Assembly (NCBI RefSeq): GCF_017810075.1
Contig: NZ_JADNYK010000005.1
Coordinates: forward strand, 186,001-250,000
DNA: 64,000 bases
Direction of reading: 5' to 3'
Source: Pseudozobellia sp. WGM2
GTDB taxonomy: Bacteria; Bacteroidota; Bacteroidia; Flavobacteriales; Flavobacteriaceae
In this document: positions 6,296-15,953 of the stretch, piece after piece
Layout: each line of letters opens with the position of its first letter
Position numbering within the stretch: position 1 is the stretch's first letter
The notes under the pieces: model-generated
What the model was told of the DNA's origin: nothing
The model's input: only the letters and a program-made list of their open reading frames with translations
Database searches by the model: none
Position numbers and translations under genes: made by a program

Positions 6296-7216
6296 TTAAT
6301 TGATCAGCGAAACCCCAAGCCCGATGGTGGTCTGTCGGTGGTTGTAATCAATTAAACTTTCACCATACCCATCAAAAACCTGAATATGTCCGCTAAAATT
6401 TTTGACAATAGGGAAAGTCCAGTTCAGCTGTACGCTTCCTCTACTTTTCGCGCCAAATTTCATGGAGTGTCTTCCGATGGCAGAAAAACGCTGTCGCCCT
6501 AAATCGTAGCTTACCTGAGCTTCGGCTCTGCCTATATAGTCTGAAATCTCAGGGTTGTCGTCGTTGCTTCCTCCCAATCGAAACCAATTTTTAAGCATGA
6601 TTTGCCATGGTCCGCGCTCAAGACCTGCATGAAAGCTCAAACGGTTCCAGCTTCTTGAAATCGGATCCGACCTTCCGTTACTTTCATGAATAAAAGCCCC
6701 GCCGACCATTTTTCCATCAAAACCTAACAAAGAATAGTTCAATGGAAAATTCAGTATAATCTCTGGTTCATAATTGGTTTCCCTAAAAGGTCTAGATAAT
6801 TTTTTGTTGTAAATCTGCCAATATGCCCGTTGTGAAAAAGCAGCCCATACATCGGCCCTGCCCCAGAGTACATCATGAAAAACTTTAGTTTTGAGGCTGA
6901 GTTGAAATTTTGATTCAACCACGTTGAGGTCAACAGGTTCTGGTAAGGTATTTTCAAGGTTCTCGCTGCGAGGGTTCTTATTCGTATCCGAAGAAAATTT
7001 ACCGACCATAAAATAAACGGGTTTATAAGAGGTAACCAAAAAGGTGCCTCGGTGGTGGGCATCATCAAGTTCCCAAAGTTCAGAGAGGCTTTTACTGTTC
7101 TTAAAAATCCAATCTTTCTCAATATTGTCTTGAGCTTGACCGCAAGTTGGTAGGGTAAGAAGTGTAAATATTATAAGTGACGCTTTTAAAACAAGCTTCT
7201 TCGGTACTGGCTGCAT
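6296..7216 (-). CDS. pldA: outer-membrane phospholipase A1 (OMPLA family)
   Basis: OMPLA hydrolyses phospholipids that reach the outer leaflet of the outer membrane. The signature HESNGRSDP followed by SRSWNR gives His177, Ser179 and Asn191; their spacing (+2 and +14) equals the catalytic His/Ser/Asn triad of E. coli PldA. The rest alternates like beta strands and ends in a short strand with terminal IN. A signal sequence spans the first 28 residues (ends CGQAQ; a lipobox-like PTC is also present). ATG at 7216 is preferred over TTG at 7243, which would add nine polar residues before the signal. It sits between the PHP gene and the LytTR regulator. Confidence 0.87.
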   Translation of the reverse strand: MQPVPKKLVLKASLIIFTLLTLPTCGQAQDNIEKDWIFKNSKSLSELWELDDAHHRGTFLVTSYKPVYFMVGKFSSDTNKNPRSENLENTLPEPVDLNVVESKFQLSLKTKVFHDVLWGRADVWAAFSQRAYWQIYNKKLSRPFRETNYEPEIILNFPLNYSLLGFDGKMVGGAFIHESNGRSDPISRSWNRLSFHAGLERGPWQIMLKNWFRLGGSNDDNPEISDYIGRAEAQVSYDLGRQRFSAIGRHSMKFGAKSRGSVQLNWTFPIVKNFSGHIQVFDGYGESLIDYNHRQTTIGLGVSLIN

Positions 7217-7310
7217 ACAAGTAAAATTTTCTACTTGTTGCAAAAATATACATTTGATACACTTTGTAGACCCAGCCTCAAGTTGTTTAAGACAACTTTA
7301 ATTAACGCAT

Positions 7311-8051
7311 TTAAATAGTTTGTATTCGGTTGAACAAAGTCGTTTTATATGATTTGCTTAGGGGTACCGACTTTTTGTTGATCACCAAGTGGTCGTCGGC
7401 AATAGAGTCAAGCTTCATAATGTTTACAATATAAGAGCGATGAACCCGTATAAAATTGGAAGCTGGCAGGCGTTCTTGCAGTGTCTTAAGGGGGTAGCTC
7501 AAAACAAAACTTCCGGAGTTTGTTTTTAAACAACAATAGTTTCGGTCGGCCACTATATAATGAATGTTATCAAATAACAATTTTTGCATCTGCCCGTTAT
7601 GCCTTATAAATATACGGTCATCCATAACATTCAATTCAGAGAAAGACGTCTGATCAAGGGGCTGTTCTCTATTTAACTGGTCAGCGACCAATTCAACTGT
7701 TCTATGCAGATTTAATTTATTAAAGGGTTTGGTAATAAATGCTTTAGGTTTGGTTTTTTTCGCTTTGGCAAAGGTGGCCTCATCTGCATTGGCGGTTAAA
7801 TAAATAATGGGGGTATTTCTAATCTGCTGAATGGCGCTAGCAGTTTGAATACCATCAATTTTTCCTTTAAGGTTAATATCTAACAACAGTATATCAGGTG
7901 CATTTTTTTCGGCAAACACGATAGCTTCTTCACCTCGAGCAACGACACCTATGACCTCATAACCTAAAGTGGAAAGCTGTAATGAGATATTTGCAGCAAT
8001 AATCATATCATCTTCCACTATAAGTATTCTAATTTTGTCTTGCATGGTCAT
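7311..8051 (-). CDS. LytTR-family response regulator
   Basis: The N-terminal receiver domain (residues 7-122) has acidic residues EDD at 13-15, phosphoacceptor Asp58 in LLLDINL, Thr in YLTAN and Lys in TKPF. The C-terminal LytTR DNA-binding domain (about 150-244) contains the typical FIRVHRSYIVN segment. It is thus a DNA-binding regulator. Its start overlaps the stop of the kinase gene by 4 bases (ATGA), so the two are translationally coupled and almost certainly form a two-component pair. Target genes are unknown; pldA directly downstream is one candidate. Confidence 0.93.
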   Translation of the reverse strand: MTMQDKIRILIVEDDMIIAANISLQLSTLGYEVIGVVARGEEAIVFAEKNAPDILLLDINLKGKIDGIQTASAIQQIRNTPIIYLTANADEATFAKAKKTKPKAFITKPFNKLNLHRTVELVADQLNREQPLDQTSFSELNVMDDRIFIRHNGQMQKLLFDNIHYIVADRNYCCLKTNSGSFVLSYPLKTLQERLPASNFIRVHRSYIVNIMKLDSIADDHLVINKKSVPLSKSYKTTLFNRIQTI

Positions 8052-10009
8052 GCAGCTTTAGTAAGTTGAAATTGAATGGATATTGCTGTTCCCTTATTTA
8101 CGTTTAGCAATATTTTGCCGTCAAGCTGTTTGGTAAGCAGTTCTATCAACTGTGTACCGAACCCCGTACCGTTATTCTGAACCTCAAGTGGTTTGCCAAT
8201 ACCATTGTCTATCACATCTAATCTAAGTTTAGAACCTACCTCTTTAAGACTGATGGTAATTTTACCCTTTCTTCCATCAGGGAAGGCGTATTTTAGAGAA
8301 TTGGTAAACAGCTCGTTAACAATAAGCCCCACAGGTATGGCCATATCAACTTCTAGTTCGAGCGGTTTCATATCTGCATTTAATTCGACAAGGTCACTAG
8401 CTCCGTAGGCATCGATGATATATTCGCCCAACTTTAAAAAATAACTCTTCATCTCGACGGCCGCTAAATTTTCACCCGTATATAATTTTTGATGTATCAG
8501 CCCCATACTTTGCACCCTATGTTGACTTTCGTTCATGGCCGACAGTATATCTACATTGTCGATACGTGCAGCTTGAAGTGATAGTAAACTTGACACTATT
8601 TCAAGATTGTTCTTTACCCTATGATGTATTTCTTTGAGCAAGAACTCTTTTTCTTCGTTTTGCTTTTTCAGTATTTTGTTGACCTTAAATTTATTTTGGA
8701 TGGTTTTATAGGCAAGCAAGAGCAGTAAAAATAGCAGTCCGGTTATAACTATAATTAACTTTTGAGTGGTTTGTTGTTTGGATATAAAGACTTCTTGAGA
8801 GCGGATTTTATTTTCTTTATCCGCTACTTCAAATTCAGTTCTTAGTAACGATATTCTATTATCGGCCTCAGCCGTAAAAACAGTTTCTTTGAGTGTATCA
8901 TATTGCGCAAAAGCCCTGTAGGCTTCTTTGTATTGGTGATTTCCGGCATAGGCCCTTCCCAGTGCTTCATAAGCCATACTCAAGTGAAAAGCATCTCCGA
9001 AGTTATCAGTTGCCGTAGTAATCGATTGTTTTAAATGGTCGATGGCCAAACTATAGTGGCCTTGTAGGTTCTTGACCTTGCCTAGCGATAACCAACTTCG
9101 CATGACCATAAAATTGTTATCCAATAATTCTGCATACTTCAACGCATTGATGCCGGCCTTTTCTGCCTCTTCAAGTTCGTTCAGATTGGCGTACACTTCT
9201 AACATTACGATGTAGGCATCACTTAGGTTATTGTAAAAACCATAGCGTTCGCCAATGGTAATGGAATGTCGTAAATAATTCAATGCCTTTTCATGCTCTT
9301 CTAATGATAAATAGTTGCTGGCCACTACAAAGAGAGTGAAATCATAATCGAGATCGTTGATACCGCGCTCTTCGTAGAGCGCTAATGATTTAAGGCCGTA
9401 CTCAAGACCCGCATCATATTTTTCCTGTTTCCAAAAGAGGTTGCTTAAATCGCTATAGGCCATAGCTATGGCCCGTTTATCACTCAACTTCTCCCCGACC
9501 TTTAAGGCTTCTAGCGCATAGTCCGCAGCTTTTCCTAAAATTCCCCGTCTTTCATAAACGTAGCCTAATTGGGTGTATAGATGAGGCAAATCTTGTTCTT
9601 GCACTTTTGTCATTGCACTTTTGAGAATTTTTTCAGCCTCATCTAGCTTTTCCATTCTCAGTAAAATTGCAGCTTCGGTAACCTGAAAGCGACCTTCCCA
9701 TAATTTATTTTTACCGTTTGCGGTTAGGCGGAGACCGATTTTTGTAAAATCCATCGCTTTGCTCAAATTTCTGGTATGCCAATAGTATGCTAGGTCGTTT
9801 AGCATTGAAAACCGGATCGAGTCTTGACGTACTTCAGGATAGGTGTTTTCAAGGATGTCGAGATAAGATGCACCAAAGTTATCAGTATCGACGAACACTC
9901 TTTTGTACGATTTTTCAGTGTACAGCTCTAAATTCTGGGAAAAGGACAAACCTCCATTTACGACGGTAAAGGCTAAGAGAAAAACGGTCTTTTGGAAAAT
10001 TATCCCCAT
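8048..10009 (-). CDS. TPR-containing sensor histidine kinase (HisKA_2 type)
   Basis: The 653-residue protein has a signal peptide, about 350 residues of tetratricopeptide repeats in the periplasm, one membrane helix near 408-427 and a short coiled linker. The dimerisation/phosphoacceptor segment EIHHRVKNN (His at 462/463) is of the HisKA_2/HWE type. The HATPase domain follows with NELFTNSLKYAF (N box), DNGIG (G1) and GTGFG (G2). It is paired with the LytTR regulator by an ATGA overlap. This TPR-TM-HisKA_2 plus LytTR arrangement is common in Flavobacteriia. The signal sensed by the TPR region is unknown. Confidence 0.92.
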   Translation of the reverse strand: MGIIFQKTVFLLAFTVVNGGLSFSQNLELYTEKSYKRVFVDTDNFGASYLDILENTYPEVRQDSIRFSMLNDLAYYWHTRNLSKAMDFTKIGLRLTANGKNKLWEGRFQVTEAAILLRMEKLDEAEKILKSAMTKVQEQDLPHLYTQLGYVYERRGILGKAADYALEALKVGEKLSDKRAIAMAYSDLSNLFWKQEKYDAGLEYGLKSLALYEERGINDLDYDFTLFVVASNYLSLEEHEKALNYLRHSITIGERYGFYNNLSDAYIVMLEVYANLNELEEAEKAGINALKYAELLDNNFMVMRSWLSLGKVKNLQGHYSLAIDHLKQSITTATDNFGDAFHLSMAYEALGRAYAGNHQYKEAYRAFAQYDTLKETVFTAEADNRISLLRTEFEVADKENKIRSQEVFISKQQTTQKLIIVITGLLFLLLLLAYKTIQNKFKVNKILKKQNEEKEFLLKEIHHRVKNNLEIVSSLLSLQAARIDNVDILSAMNESQHRVQSMGLIHQKLYTGENLAAVEMKSYFLKLGEYIIDAYGASDLVELNADMKPLELEVDMAIPVGLIVNELFTNSLKYAFPDGRKGKITISLKEVGSKLRLDVIDNGIGKPLEVQNNGTGFGTQLIELLTKQLDGKILLNVNKGTAISIQFQLTKAA

Positions 10010-10229
10010 GGTTCGGACTCCTACACATCGGGGGAAATTATGCGAGTATCTAAATGTACAACATTCCGATGAAATTTGGTTCGGTAAATATATATGGGTA
10101 TCGGGACAGTAAATGATGCCATTCGTCCTTTGGGTTTACCATGGCATGAAACAAATCGATAGTTTCATTTTAAATTAATGTATAAAGTTCCTCCGGTTAA
10201 TTTGAAAAACATGCCCGCAAAAGGTGGTT

Positions 10230-10754
10230 ATGAAAGTATGCGAACTTATACTAGCTTTTCTTATGATACTTCATCTGTCTTGTAAAGAAGATAACAAAAC
10301 TTCTTCCGATAGTTCGACTTCTCAGCAGAGAATTATACAGACAAACTTTAAAAGCTTCATAGATATTTCATGGAATGAGAAGAATGTGGATACTCTTACC
10401 CATGTGCTGGCTAAAAACTATTTCTGTAACCATAACGGAATTAGAGTAGCTGGCGATCGAAATGAAATGCAAGCTTTTATGAAAACTTACTTTATAGGCT
10501 TCCCTGATGCTCGATTTGCAACGGATGCTACCGTAATTAAAAACAAGCAACTTTTTACGCATTGGACGTTTAAAGGAACGAATACCGGTGCGTTTCGACA
10601 AATGCCTGCTACAGGAAAAAAAATTAAAATCACTGGGTACGCCACAGTCTATTTTAATGGCGATGGCGAAATCGTACAAGAAGATATTTATTTCAATGAA
10701 CTTGAATTTCTACAACAGCTCGGTTACACTTTAATCCCACCAATTTTAAAATAA
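10230..10754 (+). CDS. SnoaL-like (NTF2-fold) lipoprotein
   Basis: A lipoprotein signal (HLSC, Cys about 18) precedes an NTF2-fold domain of the SnoaL/ester-cyclase type, with the segments ISWNEKNVD, GFPDARF, TGAF..MPATGKKIKITG and ELEFLQQLG. These proteins share a cone-shaped pocket; members range from polyketide cyclases to non-enzymatic binders, so no reaction can be named. ATG at 10230 is preferred to GTG at 10224 because it gives a standard lipoprotein leader. It is followed 36 bases later by another NTF2-like gene, so the two are likely co-transcribed. Confidence 0.78.
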   Translation: MKVCELILAFLMILHLSCKEDNKTSSDSSTSQQRIIQTNFKSFIDISWNEKNVDTLTHVLAKNYFCNHNGIRVAGDRNEMQAFMKTYFIGFPDARFATDATVIKNKQLFTHWTFKGTNTGAFRQMPATGKKIKITGYATVYFNGDGEIVQEDIYFNELEFLQQLGYTLIPPILK

Positions 10755-10790
10755 TCAGTTAAACCAATTAATAACCTAAACCCTTTAAAA

Positions 10791-11726
10791 ATGAAAAAAG
10801 TAATAGTTACACTCGTTTTGATGACCACGGTCATCACCTTTGCCCAAAAGAAAAATGGTACGGTCTATTCAGAACACCCGGCCATAGACTTGGTAGTTGA
10901 ATTTAATGAAGCATTTGTAAGCGGTGATACCACCAAACTTGCCAGTCTCTTGACCGATGATTTTAAGTCGTATAGAGGGGTTGACGAAAATTTATCTTCT
11001 AAAGGCACGGATAAAGCACGTTACGTTAAAAACGCTTATCGTTGGAATGACGAACTTGACTATTTCTCCATTGAGGTTTTTCCAGGGGCCTATTATGATG
11101 CTATTGAATATAAAAAAGATAATAAAGACGATGAGGTATGGGTGCAAACCTGGGACCTGCTCAAAGGTATTCATAAAGAGACCGGTGTAAAATTCACTTC
11201 GCCTACACATGATCTTGTTTTGGTGACCAAAGACCTAAAAATTAAAACAATTATTCACTATTTCAACCCAAGTATTTTTGACGAAATGCTGAACAGTTTC
11301 TCTGAACGTTCAAATGGTACGATTTATATAAACCATGATAACATTAATACCGTTCGCAAAGCAGTGTATGCATTTGAAAATTCAGATTTAGATAAGGCCA
11401 TCAGTTTTTATAGTGATGATGCTCGATTTTTTAATATCAATGATGATTTTAACACTCCTGACACTAAAGACAAGGTAAAAGAGGTTAGACAAGAGTTTTT
11501 GGACAATTTTGAAATTAAGGAAGTTGAAATGATAGGTTACCCCGATTATCTTGAATATGAGTTGGATAATGGGAGGTCGGTACTCTCTTGGTGGAATTTT
11601 CATCTTGTTCGTAAGGCCGATAAAAAAGAAATCGTTCTGCCTATGCACATCAATGATGGTTTTGATGAGGAAGGAAAAATTACTAGTGAAGTACTTTATT
11701 TCAACAGAACCCTGTTAGAGGAATAA
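10791..11726 (+). CDS. secreted protein with two NTF2-like domains
   Basis: A signal peptide (cleavage after about residue 18, FAQ) precedes 290 residues that look like two tandem NTF2-fold units: the first starts at AIDLVVEFNEAFVSGDTTKL, the second at VRKAVYAFENSDLDKAISFY. Each unit has the opening helix, the short DDF/DDARF strand and a beta-rich remainder. No catalytic residues can be named. It follows the SnoaL-like lipoprotein gene and is ended by a hairpin terminator at 11827. The pair may act on or bind a small hydrophobic molecule in the periplasm, which is only inference from the fold. Confidence 0.7.
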   Translation: MKKVIVTLVLMTTVITFAQKKNGTVYSEHPAIDLVVEFNEAFVSGDTTKLASLLTDDFKSYRGVDENLSSKGTDKARYVKNAYRWNDELDYFSIEVFPGAYYDAIEYKKDNKDDEVWVQTWDLLKGIHKETGVKFTSPTHDLVLVTKDLKIKTIIHYFNPSIFDEMLNSFSERSNGTIYINHDNINTVRKAVYAFENSDLDKAISFYSDDARFFNINDDFNTPDTKDKVKEVRQEFLDNFEIKEVEMIGYPDYLEYELDNGRSVLSWWNFHLVRKADKKEIVLPMHINDGFDEEGKITSEVLYFNRTLLEE

Positions 11727-11826
11727 TAATCAAAGATTAGCTAAGACTCTTGCCATGCTTTCATAAAAATGTCTCGTCAAATAATGGTTTGAATTAGCTA
11801 CATACCACAACTGACCGACTTTAGAT

Positions 11827-11857
11827 GGGTCCTGATTTTATAGTTAGGGCCCTTTTT
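11827..11857 (+). terminator. intrinsic terminator after the NTF2-like genes
   Basis: GGGTCCT (11827-11833) pairs with AGGGCCC (11846-11852) with one G-T pair, and TTTTTATT follows. It lies 100 bases beyond the stop codon at 11726. Confidence 0.6.
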
Positions 11858-11906
11858 ATTACCTCGAAAAAGTTTATTGGAATTATACTAAAATTGAACT
11901 CTTGGG

Positions 11907-12308
11907 ATGTTTATATTTGAAACAAATCAATTTATTTTGAACCCTGCGGAAGAATATATTCTAAATCAACCCGAGCCCTACAAAAGTATTTTATTGCATT
12001 TGCAGATGACCGTTCAGCGTGTGATACCAGATGTCGAAATGAAGTATAAATGGAGAATTCCATGTTTTTATGTAGGCAAAAGCCCTATCTGCTACCTAAA
12101 TGCATCGCATAAAGGCAAGTTTGTCGATATCGCTTTCTGGAACTCTGCCCACCTTACCAAGCATTTAGATAAAATGACCACTGAAAAACGTAAAGTGGTG
12201 AAATCTCTACGGTATTCATCGTTAAAAGAAATAGAAGATAACGTGCTACAAGAGGTAATCGCCGAGGCTTATGAACTCAGAGCGAATGGTTTTTATACAC
12301 GCAAATAA
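11907..12308 (+). CDS. DUF1801-family protein
   Basis: The 133-residue cytoplasmic protein has the DUF1801 pattern: an N-terminal helix pair (AEEYILNQPEPYKSILLHLQ), then EMKYKWRIPCFYVGKSPICYL, then FVDIAFWN. Members have a YdhG-like alpha/beta fold and no established enzymatic activity. ATG at 11907 is the first start after the terminator. It converges on the second sulfatase with 54 bases between the stops and no clear hairpin there. Confidence 0.78.
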   Translation: MFIFETNQFILNPAEEYILNQPEPYKSILLHLQMTVQRVIPDVEMKYKWRIPCFYVGKSPICYLNASHKGKFVDIAFWNSAHLTKHLDKMTTEKRKVVKSLRYSSLKEIEDNVLQEVIAEAYELRANGFYTRK

Positions 12309-12362
12309 TTCTCAGGTAGTGTCAGCTTCTGATTTTTATATTTGATTCATTATAACATCAGT

Positions 12363-13967
12363 TTATTCGATCCACCCATTTGTCTTGTAGAGCTCGATAT
12401 AACCATTGCTCAGCTCATCTGAATCTTTGTATTTGGTTCTAACCTCCTGTAGTTTGCTCTTCATTTCTTTGACCGTTTCCGCATATTCCGGCTGTCCATA
12501 CACATTTTTGGTTTCGTTCGGGTCGTTCAGGCGGTCGTACAATTCCCATTCATCGACATCATAATAAAAATGAATCAACTTAAATTCTTGGGTTGCAATA
12601 CCATAATGTCTTTTTACAGCGTGTTCTCCCGGGTATTCGTAATAATGGTAGTAAACGGCATCCCGTTCCCAAGTTTCTTTCTCACCCTTTAAAAGAGGTA
12701 GTAAACTTTCACCCTGCATATCTAATGGAGAAGTTACACCTGCGGCTTCCAAAAGAGTTTGTGCAAAGTCGAGGTTTTGCACCATTTCACTTTCAGTAGT
12801 GTTGGGGGTGATAACATTAGGCCATTTAATCAGTAAGGGAGTTTTGAACGACTCATTGTACATAAAACGCTTGTCGAACCAACCGTGTTCCCCTAAATAA
12901 AACCCTTGATCAGAGGTGTAAACGACCAAGGTGTTTTCAGATAGGTTCTTTTTATCTAAGTAATTCAGTAGGCGACCCACATTTTCATCTACAGCGGCAA
13001 TGGTGCCTAGGTAGTCTTGCATATAGCGCTGATATTTCCAAACTGTGAGCGTACTATCGCTCATATTTGGAAAACGCTCAGCGAAATCTTCGGCAATAGG
13101 ATTGTAAACGGCATCCCATTTTGTTTTTTGGTCCGGATTAAGTCTACCGATACGGTTGCCTATCTGGTTCCAGTTTTTAATGTCCAAGGTTTTGGCTATG
13201 CTATCCGGCACTTTCAAGTCGTATGAAACCTGCATGTGTTTCAGGATACCCATTTCAGCAGTAGGTGAAGCTGTGCCCCGTGTTTCGTAATTATCGAAAA
13301 GTGTTTCCGGAAGGGGAAAAGATTTTGTCGTAAACTCAGGATAGTGGCGTTCTGCTGGCATCCAAGAACGGTGCGGGGCCTTATGTAGGTACATCAATAA
13401 AAAGGGCTTGGCGGTGTCCCGTCTTTTTTCCATCCAATCCAATGTTAAATCGGTGATGATATCAGTAACGTAGCCGGTAATGGTCGTATCACCATTTTGT
13501 GTGATAAATTTAGGGTTGTAATAATCTCCTTGACCCGGTAAAATTTTAAACTCGTCAAAGCCTTTTGGGTTATTTCCGAAATGTAATTTTCCGAACATGG
13601 CGGTCTGATAGCCAGCCTTCTGTAAAAGCTGCGGAAAAGTGACATTGGTCGTATCGAAAGGCATTCTATTGTCAATCTTTCCGTTGAGGTGCGAGTGCTT
13701 TCCCGTAAGAATTACAGCCCGAGATGGGGCGCATATAGAGTTGGTCACGGTGGCATTCGTAAACAACATTCCCTCATGGGCCAGTCTATCGATATTCGGG
13801 GTCTGAATCAGCTTATCATCGTAAGCGCTTATGGCTTGGTAGGCATGGTCGTCTGACATGATAAAAACAATGTTCGGACGCTTTTTATCTTCTATTTGTG
13901 TTGGTTTTTCGGAGCACGACCAAAGGAGAGAAAAGAGAAGGGGCAGCCCTAAAAATTTGAGGTTCAT
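12363..13967 (-). CDS. sulfatase lipoprotein, family S1 (second)
   Basis: The 534-residue protein has a lipobox WSC (Cys18), the metal-binding MSDDH near 37-41, the FGly motif CAPSR at 79-83, the GKLHFG segment near 120, and a C-terminal TSDQG..GEHGWFDKR metal/substrate region. It is a secreted, surface or periplasmic sulfatase that needs formylglycine maturation. The CAPSR type and the domain order resemble choline/glucosamine- or heparan-type S1 sulfatases; the substrate cannot be read. It differs clearly from the other two sulfatases here, so it is not a recent duplicate. It stands alone between convergent DUF1801 and the MscS-like gene. Confidence 0.9.
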   Translation of the reverse strand: MNLKFLGLPLLFSLLWSCSEKPTQIEDKKRPNIVFIMSDDHAYQAISAYDDKLIQTPNIDRLAHEGMLFTNATVTNSICAPSRAVILTGKHSHLNGKIDNRMPFDTTNVTFPQLLQKAGYQTAMFGKLHFGNNPKGFDEFKILPGQGDYYNPKFITQNGDTTITGYVTDIITDLTLDWMEKRRDTAKPFLLMYLHKAPHRSWMPAERHYPEFTTKSFPLPETLFDNYETRGTASPTAEMGILKHMQVSYDLKVPDSIAKTLDIKNWNQIGNRIGRLNPDQKTKWDAVYNPIAEDFAERFPNMSDSTLTVWKYQRYMQDYLGTIAAVDENVGRLLNYLDKKNLSENTLVVYTSDQGFYLGEHGWFDKRFMYNESFKTPLLIKWPNVITPNTTESEMVQNLDFAQTLLEAAGVTSPLDMQGESLLPLLKGEKETWERDAVYYHYYEYPGEHAVKRHYGIATQEFKLIHFYYDVDEWELYDRLNDPNETKNVYGQPEYAETVKEMKSKLQEVRTKYKDSDELSNGYIELYKTNGWIE

Positions 13968-14044
13968 GGTTTATATTTTAAGTTCGGTTAGTTTGAGGAA
14001 ACAAGATATCATTTTTTAATTTCCCGAAAACTATAAAACTTAAA

Positions 14045-14064
14045 AAGCCCCTGAAAAGGGGCTT
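14045..14064 (-). terminator. intrinsic terminator of the TM-helix channel gene
   Basis: AAGCCCC (14045-14051) pairs with GGGGCTT (14058-14064) around a 6-base loop. On the minus strand the stem is followed by a T-run, 24 bases past the stop codon at 14089. Confidence 0.75.
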
Positions 14065-14088
14065 AATCGTAAAGTTGATTTGTGACTT

Positions 14089-15318
14089 TTATAAATCTAA
14101 ACGGCCAGATTCGCCACGCTCTTTATTCGGAGTATTCGAGTTATCTTTTGAGTTTGATTTTAATTTTTGAATGATTTCCTTGAAATGCTCTCCTGCAGCC
14201 TCTCTTCCACCAAGTCCGTAACTCAAAGCCACTACTACTGCGATGGCGCCCAATGTTAGACCAAAGGCCAGTTCTACAATTTCATTGGCAATGCCCATAG
14301 TTCTTAGTGCAATGGCAATAAATAGCGCTAAAGAAGCATAACGAACAATACCTGCTATAAAGGTATTGCTCTCCGACTTGGTCATAGTATTGTAAATCAT
14401 AACGGAAATGTAATTACCTATCGCCAAGATTACAAGACCGAATAATATTTGACCGGTTACCTCAAGTACTTGGTTCAGGGTTTCCGTCAGCTGCGTAAGC
14501 CCTAAAATTTCTACCGCAGTGGTAATACCAAAAAACACTAAGAAGAAGTAAATAAGATTGGCTACGATTTTAGAAAGTGATTGGCCTGCGCCGATCATAT
14601 TCTGTATCTGAATCTTTTCAGCGGTGCGGTCTAGCCCTAAACTTTTGAATAGGTCTTCAAGAAACTGTGCCAAGTATTTGCCTCCCCAAATGAAAATAAC
14701 CAAGATGAGTGATGCGATTATAATTTCACCAATCATTTCTATAAATCCACTTAAAATATTATTAGCGGGACCAGATATGGCATCGAGCTCCAATGCATTG
14801 AAAGCTTGGATCAGAAAGGGAATAAAGATGATAATAAATACAACTTTCTTAAGAATGTTGACAATTTTGTCGGTATCCTTAAATTGAGTACGGTCGACCA
14901 GTTTATCTAAAAACCCACCTCCAATATTGATAAGGTTGGCCACAAATTTGGCTAATAGATAGCCGACAAAACCTATCAGGCCTGCACCTATCAAGTTGGG
15001 TATAAACGACAGAAATTCGCTCAACATGTTTTCTAATGGTGTGAGCACTTGATCTACACCAAGAATTTCTAATACGATCAATAAGACGACAATCATTATA
15101 ACGTAGTAGAAAATGTTTGCAATAAAGACATTGCTGTCACCAACATCACTGTTTTTAAAGAGTCGTTCGTCCCAAGAGGTTTTTCTAAGCAACCTTACGA
15201 CAAGAGACTTGATGCCCTTGGCAATTAACCAACCGATCAATAATACTAAAAGGGCACCTAGAATACCGGGAATATATTCCAGTATGTTGTTTGCGAAATG
15301 TTCAATTTGAGTTCTCAT
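14089..15318 (-). CDS. membrane protein with conserved TM-helix repeats (MscS-like)
   Basis: The 409-residue protein is mostly hydrophobic. Three related segments (near residues 1-75, 85-165 and 235-310) each carry the conserved TM_helix pattern, with ILLGLLVLLIGW-like and GLVxxAIGNYI-like cores. It is usually annotated as a mechanosensitive ion channel family protein, but I see no canonical MscS beta domain; the C terminus ends in a glycine-rich pore-like helix (LAFGLTLGAIAVVVALSYGLGGR) and a polar tail. A role in osmotic or ion homeostasis is plausible, not shown. Its terminator is at 14045-14064. Confidence 0.75.
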   Translation of the reverse strand: MRTQIEHFANNILEYIPGILGALLVLLIGWLIAKGIKSLVVRLLRKTSWDERLFKNSDVGDSNVFIANIFYYVIMIVVLLIVLEILGVDQVLTPLENMLSEFLSFIPNLIGAGLIGFVGYLLAKFVANLINIGGGFLDKLVDRTQFKDTDKIVNILKKVVFIIIFIPFLIQAFNALELDAISGPANNILSGFIEMIGEIIIASLILVIFIWGGKYLAQFLEDLFKSLGLDRTAEKIQIQNMIGAGQSLSKIVANLIYFFLVFFGITTAVEILGLTQLTETLNQVLEVTGQILFGLVILAIGNYISVMIYNTMTKSESNTFIAGIVRYASLALFIAIALRTMGIANEIVELAFGLTLGAIAVVVALSYGLGGREAAGEHFKEIIQKLKSNSKDNSNTPNKERGESGRLDL

Positions 15319-15494
15319 AAATATTTGAAGATTTGATTTGTAATAATCACAACCTAAGAATTTTACGGACTTTTACATTAGTAAAAACGGTTCAGGTCAA
15401 TTTTTAAATAGATAGGGTCAATAATAGAGTGTATAACCATTTTCTGGCGCAACCCAATGTTTTGTAATGCATCTCTAAAGAAAAGGAATGACTT

Positions 15495-15923
15495 ATGAGA
15501 CTTTATTTTCGTTTAGTGATTTTAGTTGTGCTTTTAAGTTTTACCATAGCATGCGATAAAAATCTTGGCACTCCATTGGAAGGTAATAGTCGGTGGATCG
15601 GTAAGTGGAAACTCACCGAAGCATATATAAGTGCCGGTGGGCCTCAATATTGGGTCGATGTTGAAAATGGTGAGGAGTTTGAGTTTTTTGAAGATGGTAC
15701 TTTTAGTTCAGATAGGTTTGATACATGTTCAGAGGGTAGATTTATAATACAGTCGAATGAACTTAGCTTGAAATATGACTGTGATGAGATTGACCGGAAA
15801 TTTAAAAATGCTGATGGTTTTATAACCTATACTATCGAATTTGAAAACGATTATTTTATTTTAACCCCGTCAAGTGGACCTATTTGTATAGAGGGGTGTT
15901 CTTATAAGTACAAAAAGCTATGA
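15495..15923 (+). CDS. lipocalin-like lipoprotein
   Basis: A 142-residue product with a lipoprotein leader (TIAC, Cys about 20) and a small beta-barrel-like domain that opens with GKWKLTEAYI and has the pattern of lipocalin-like proteins common in Bacteroidota. Four cysteines after the lipobox may form disulfides in the periplasm. It converges on the PepSY gene with 30 bases between the stops. The ligand is unknown. Confidence 0.65.
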   Translation: MRLYFRLVILVVLLSFTIACDKNLGTPLEGNSRWIGKWKLTEAYISAGGPQYWVDVENGEEFEFFEDGTFSSDRFDTCSEGRFIIQSNELSLKYDCDEIDRKFKNADGFITYTIEFENDYFILTPSSGPICIEGCSYKYKKL

Positions 15924-15953
15924 TACCAATTTTGATAACTTACCAAGAATTCT

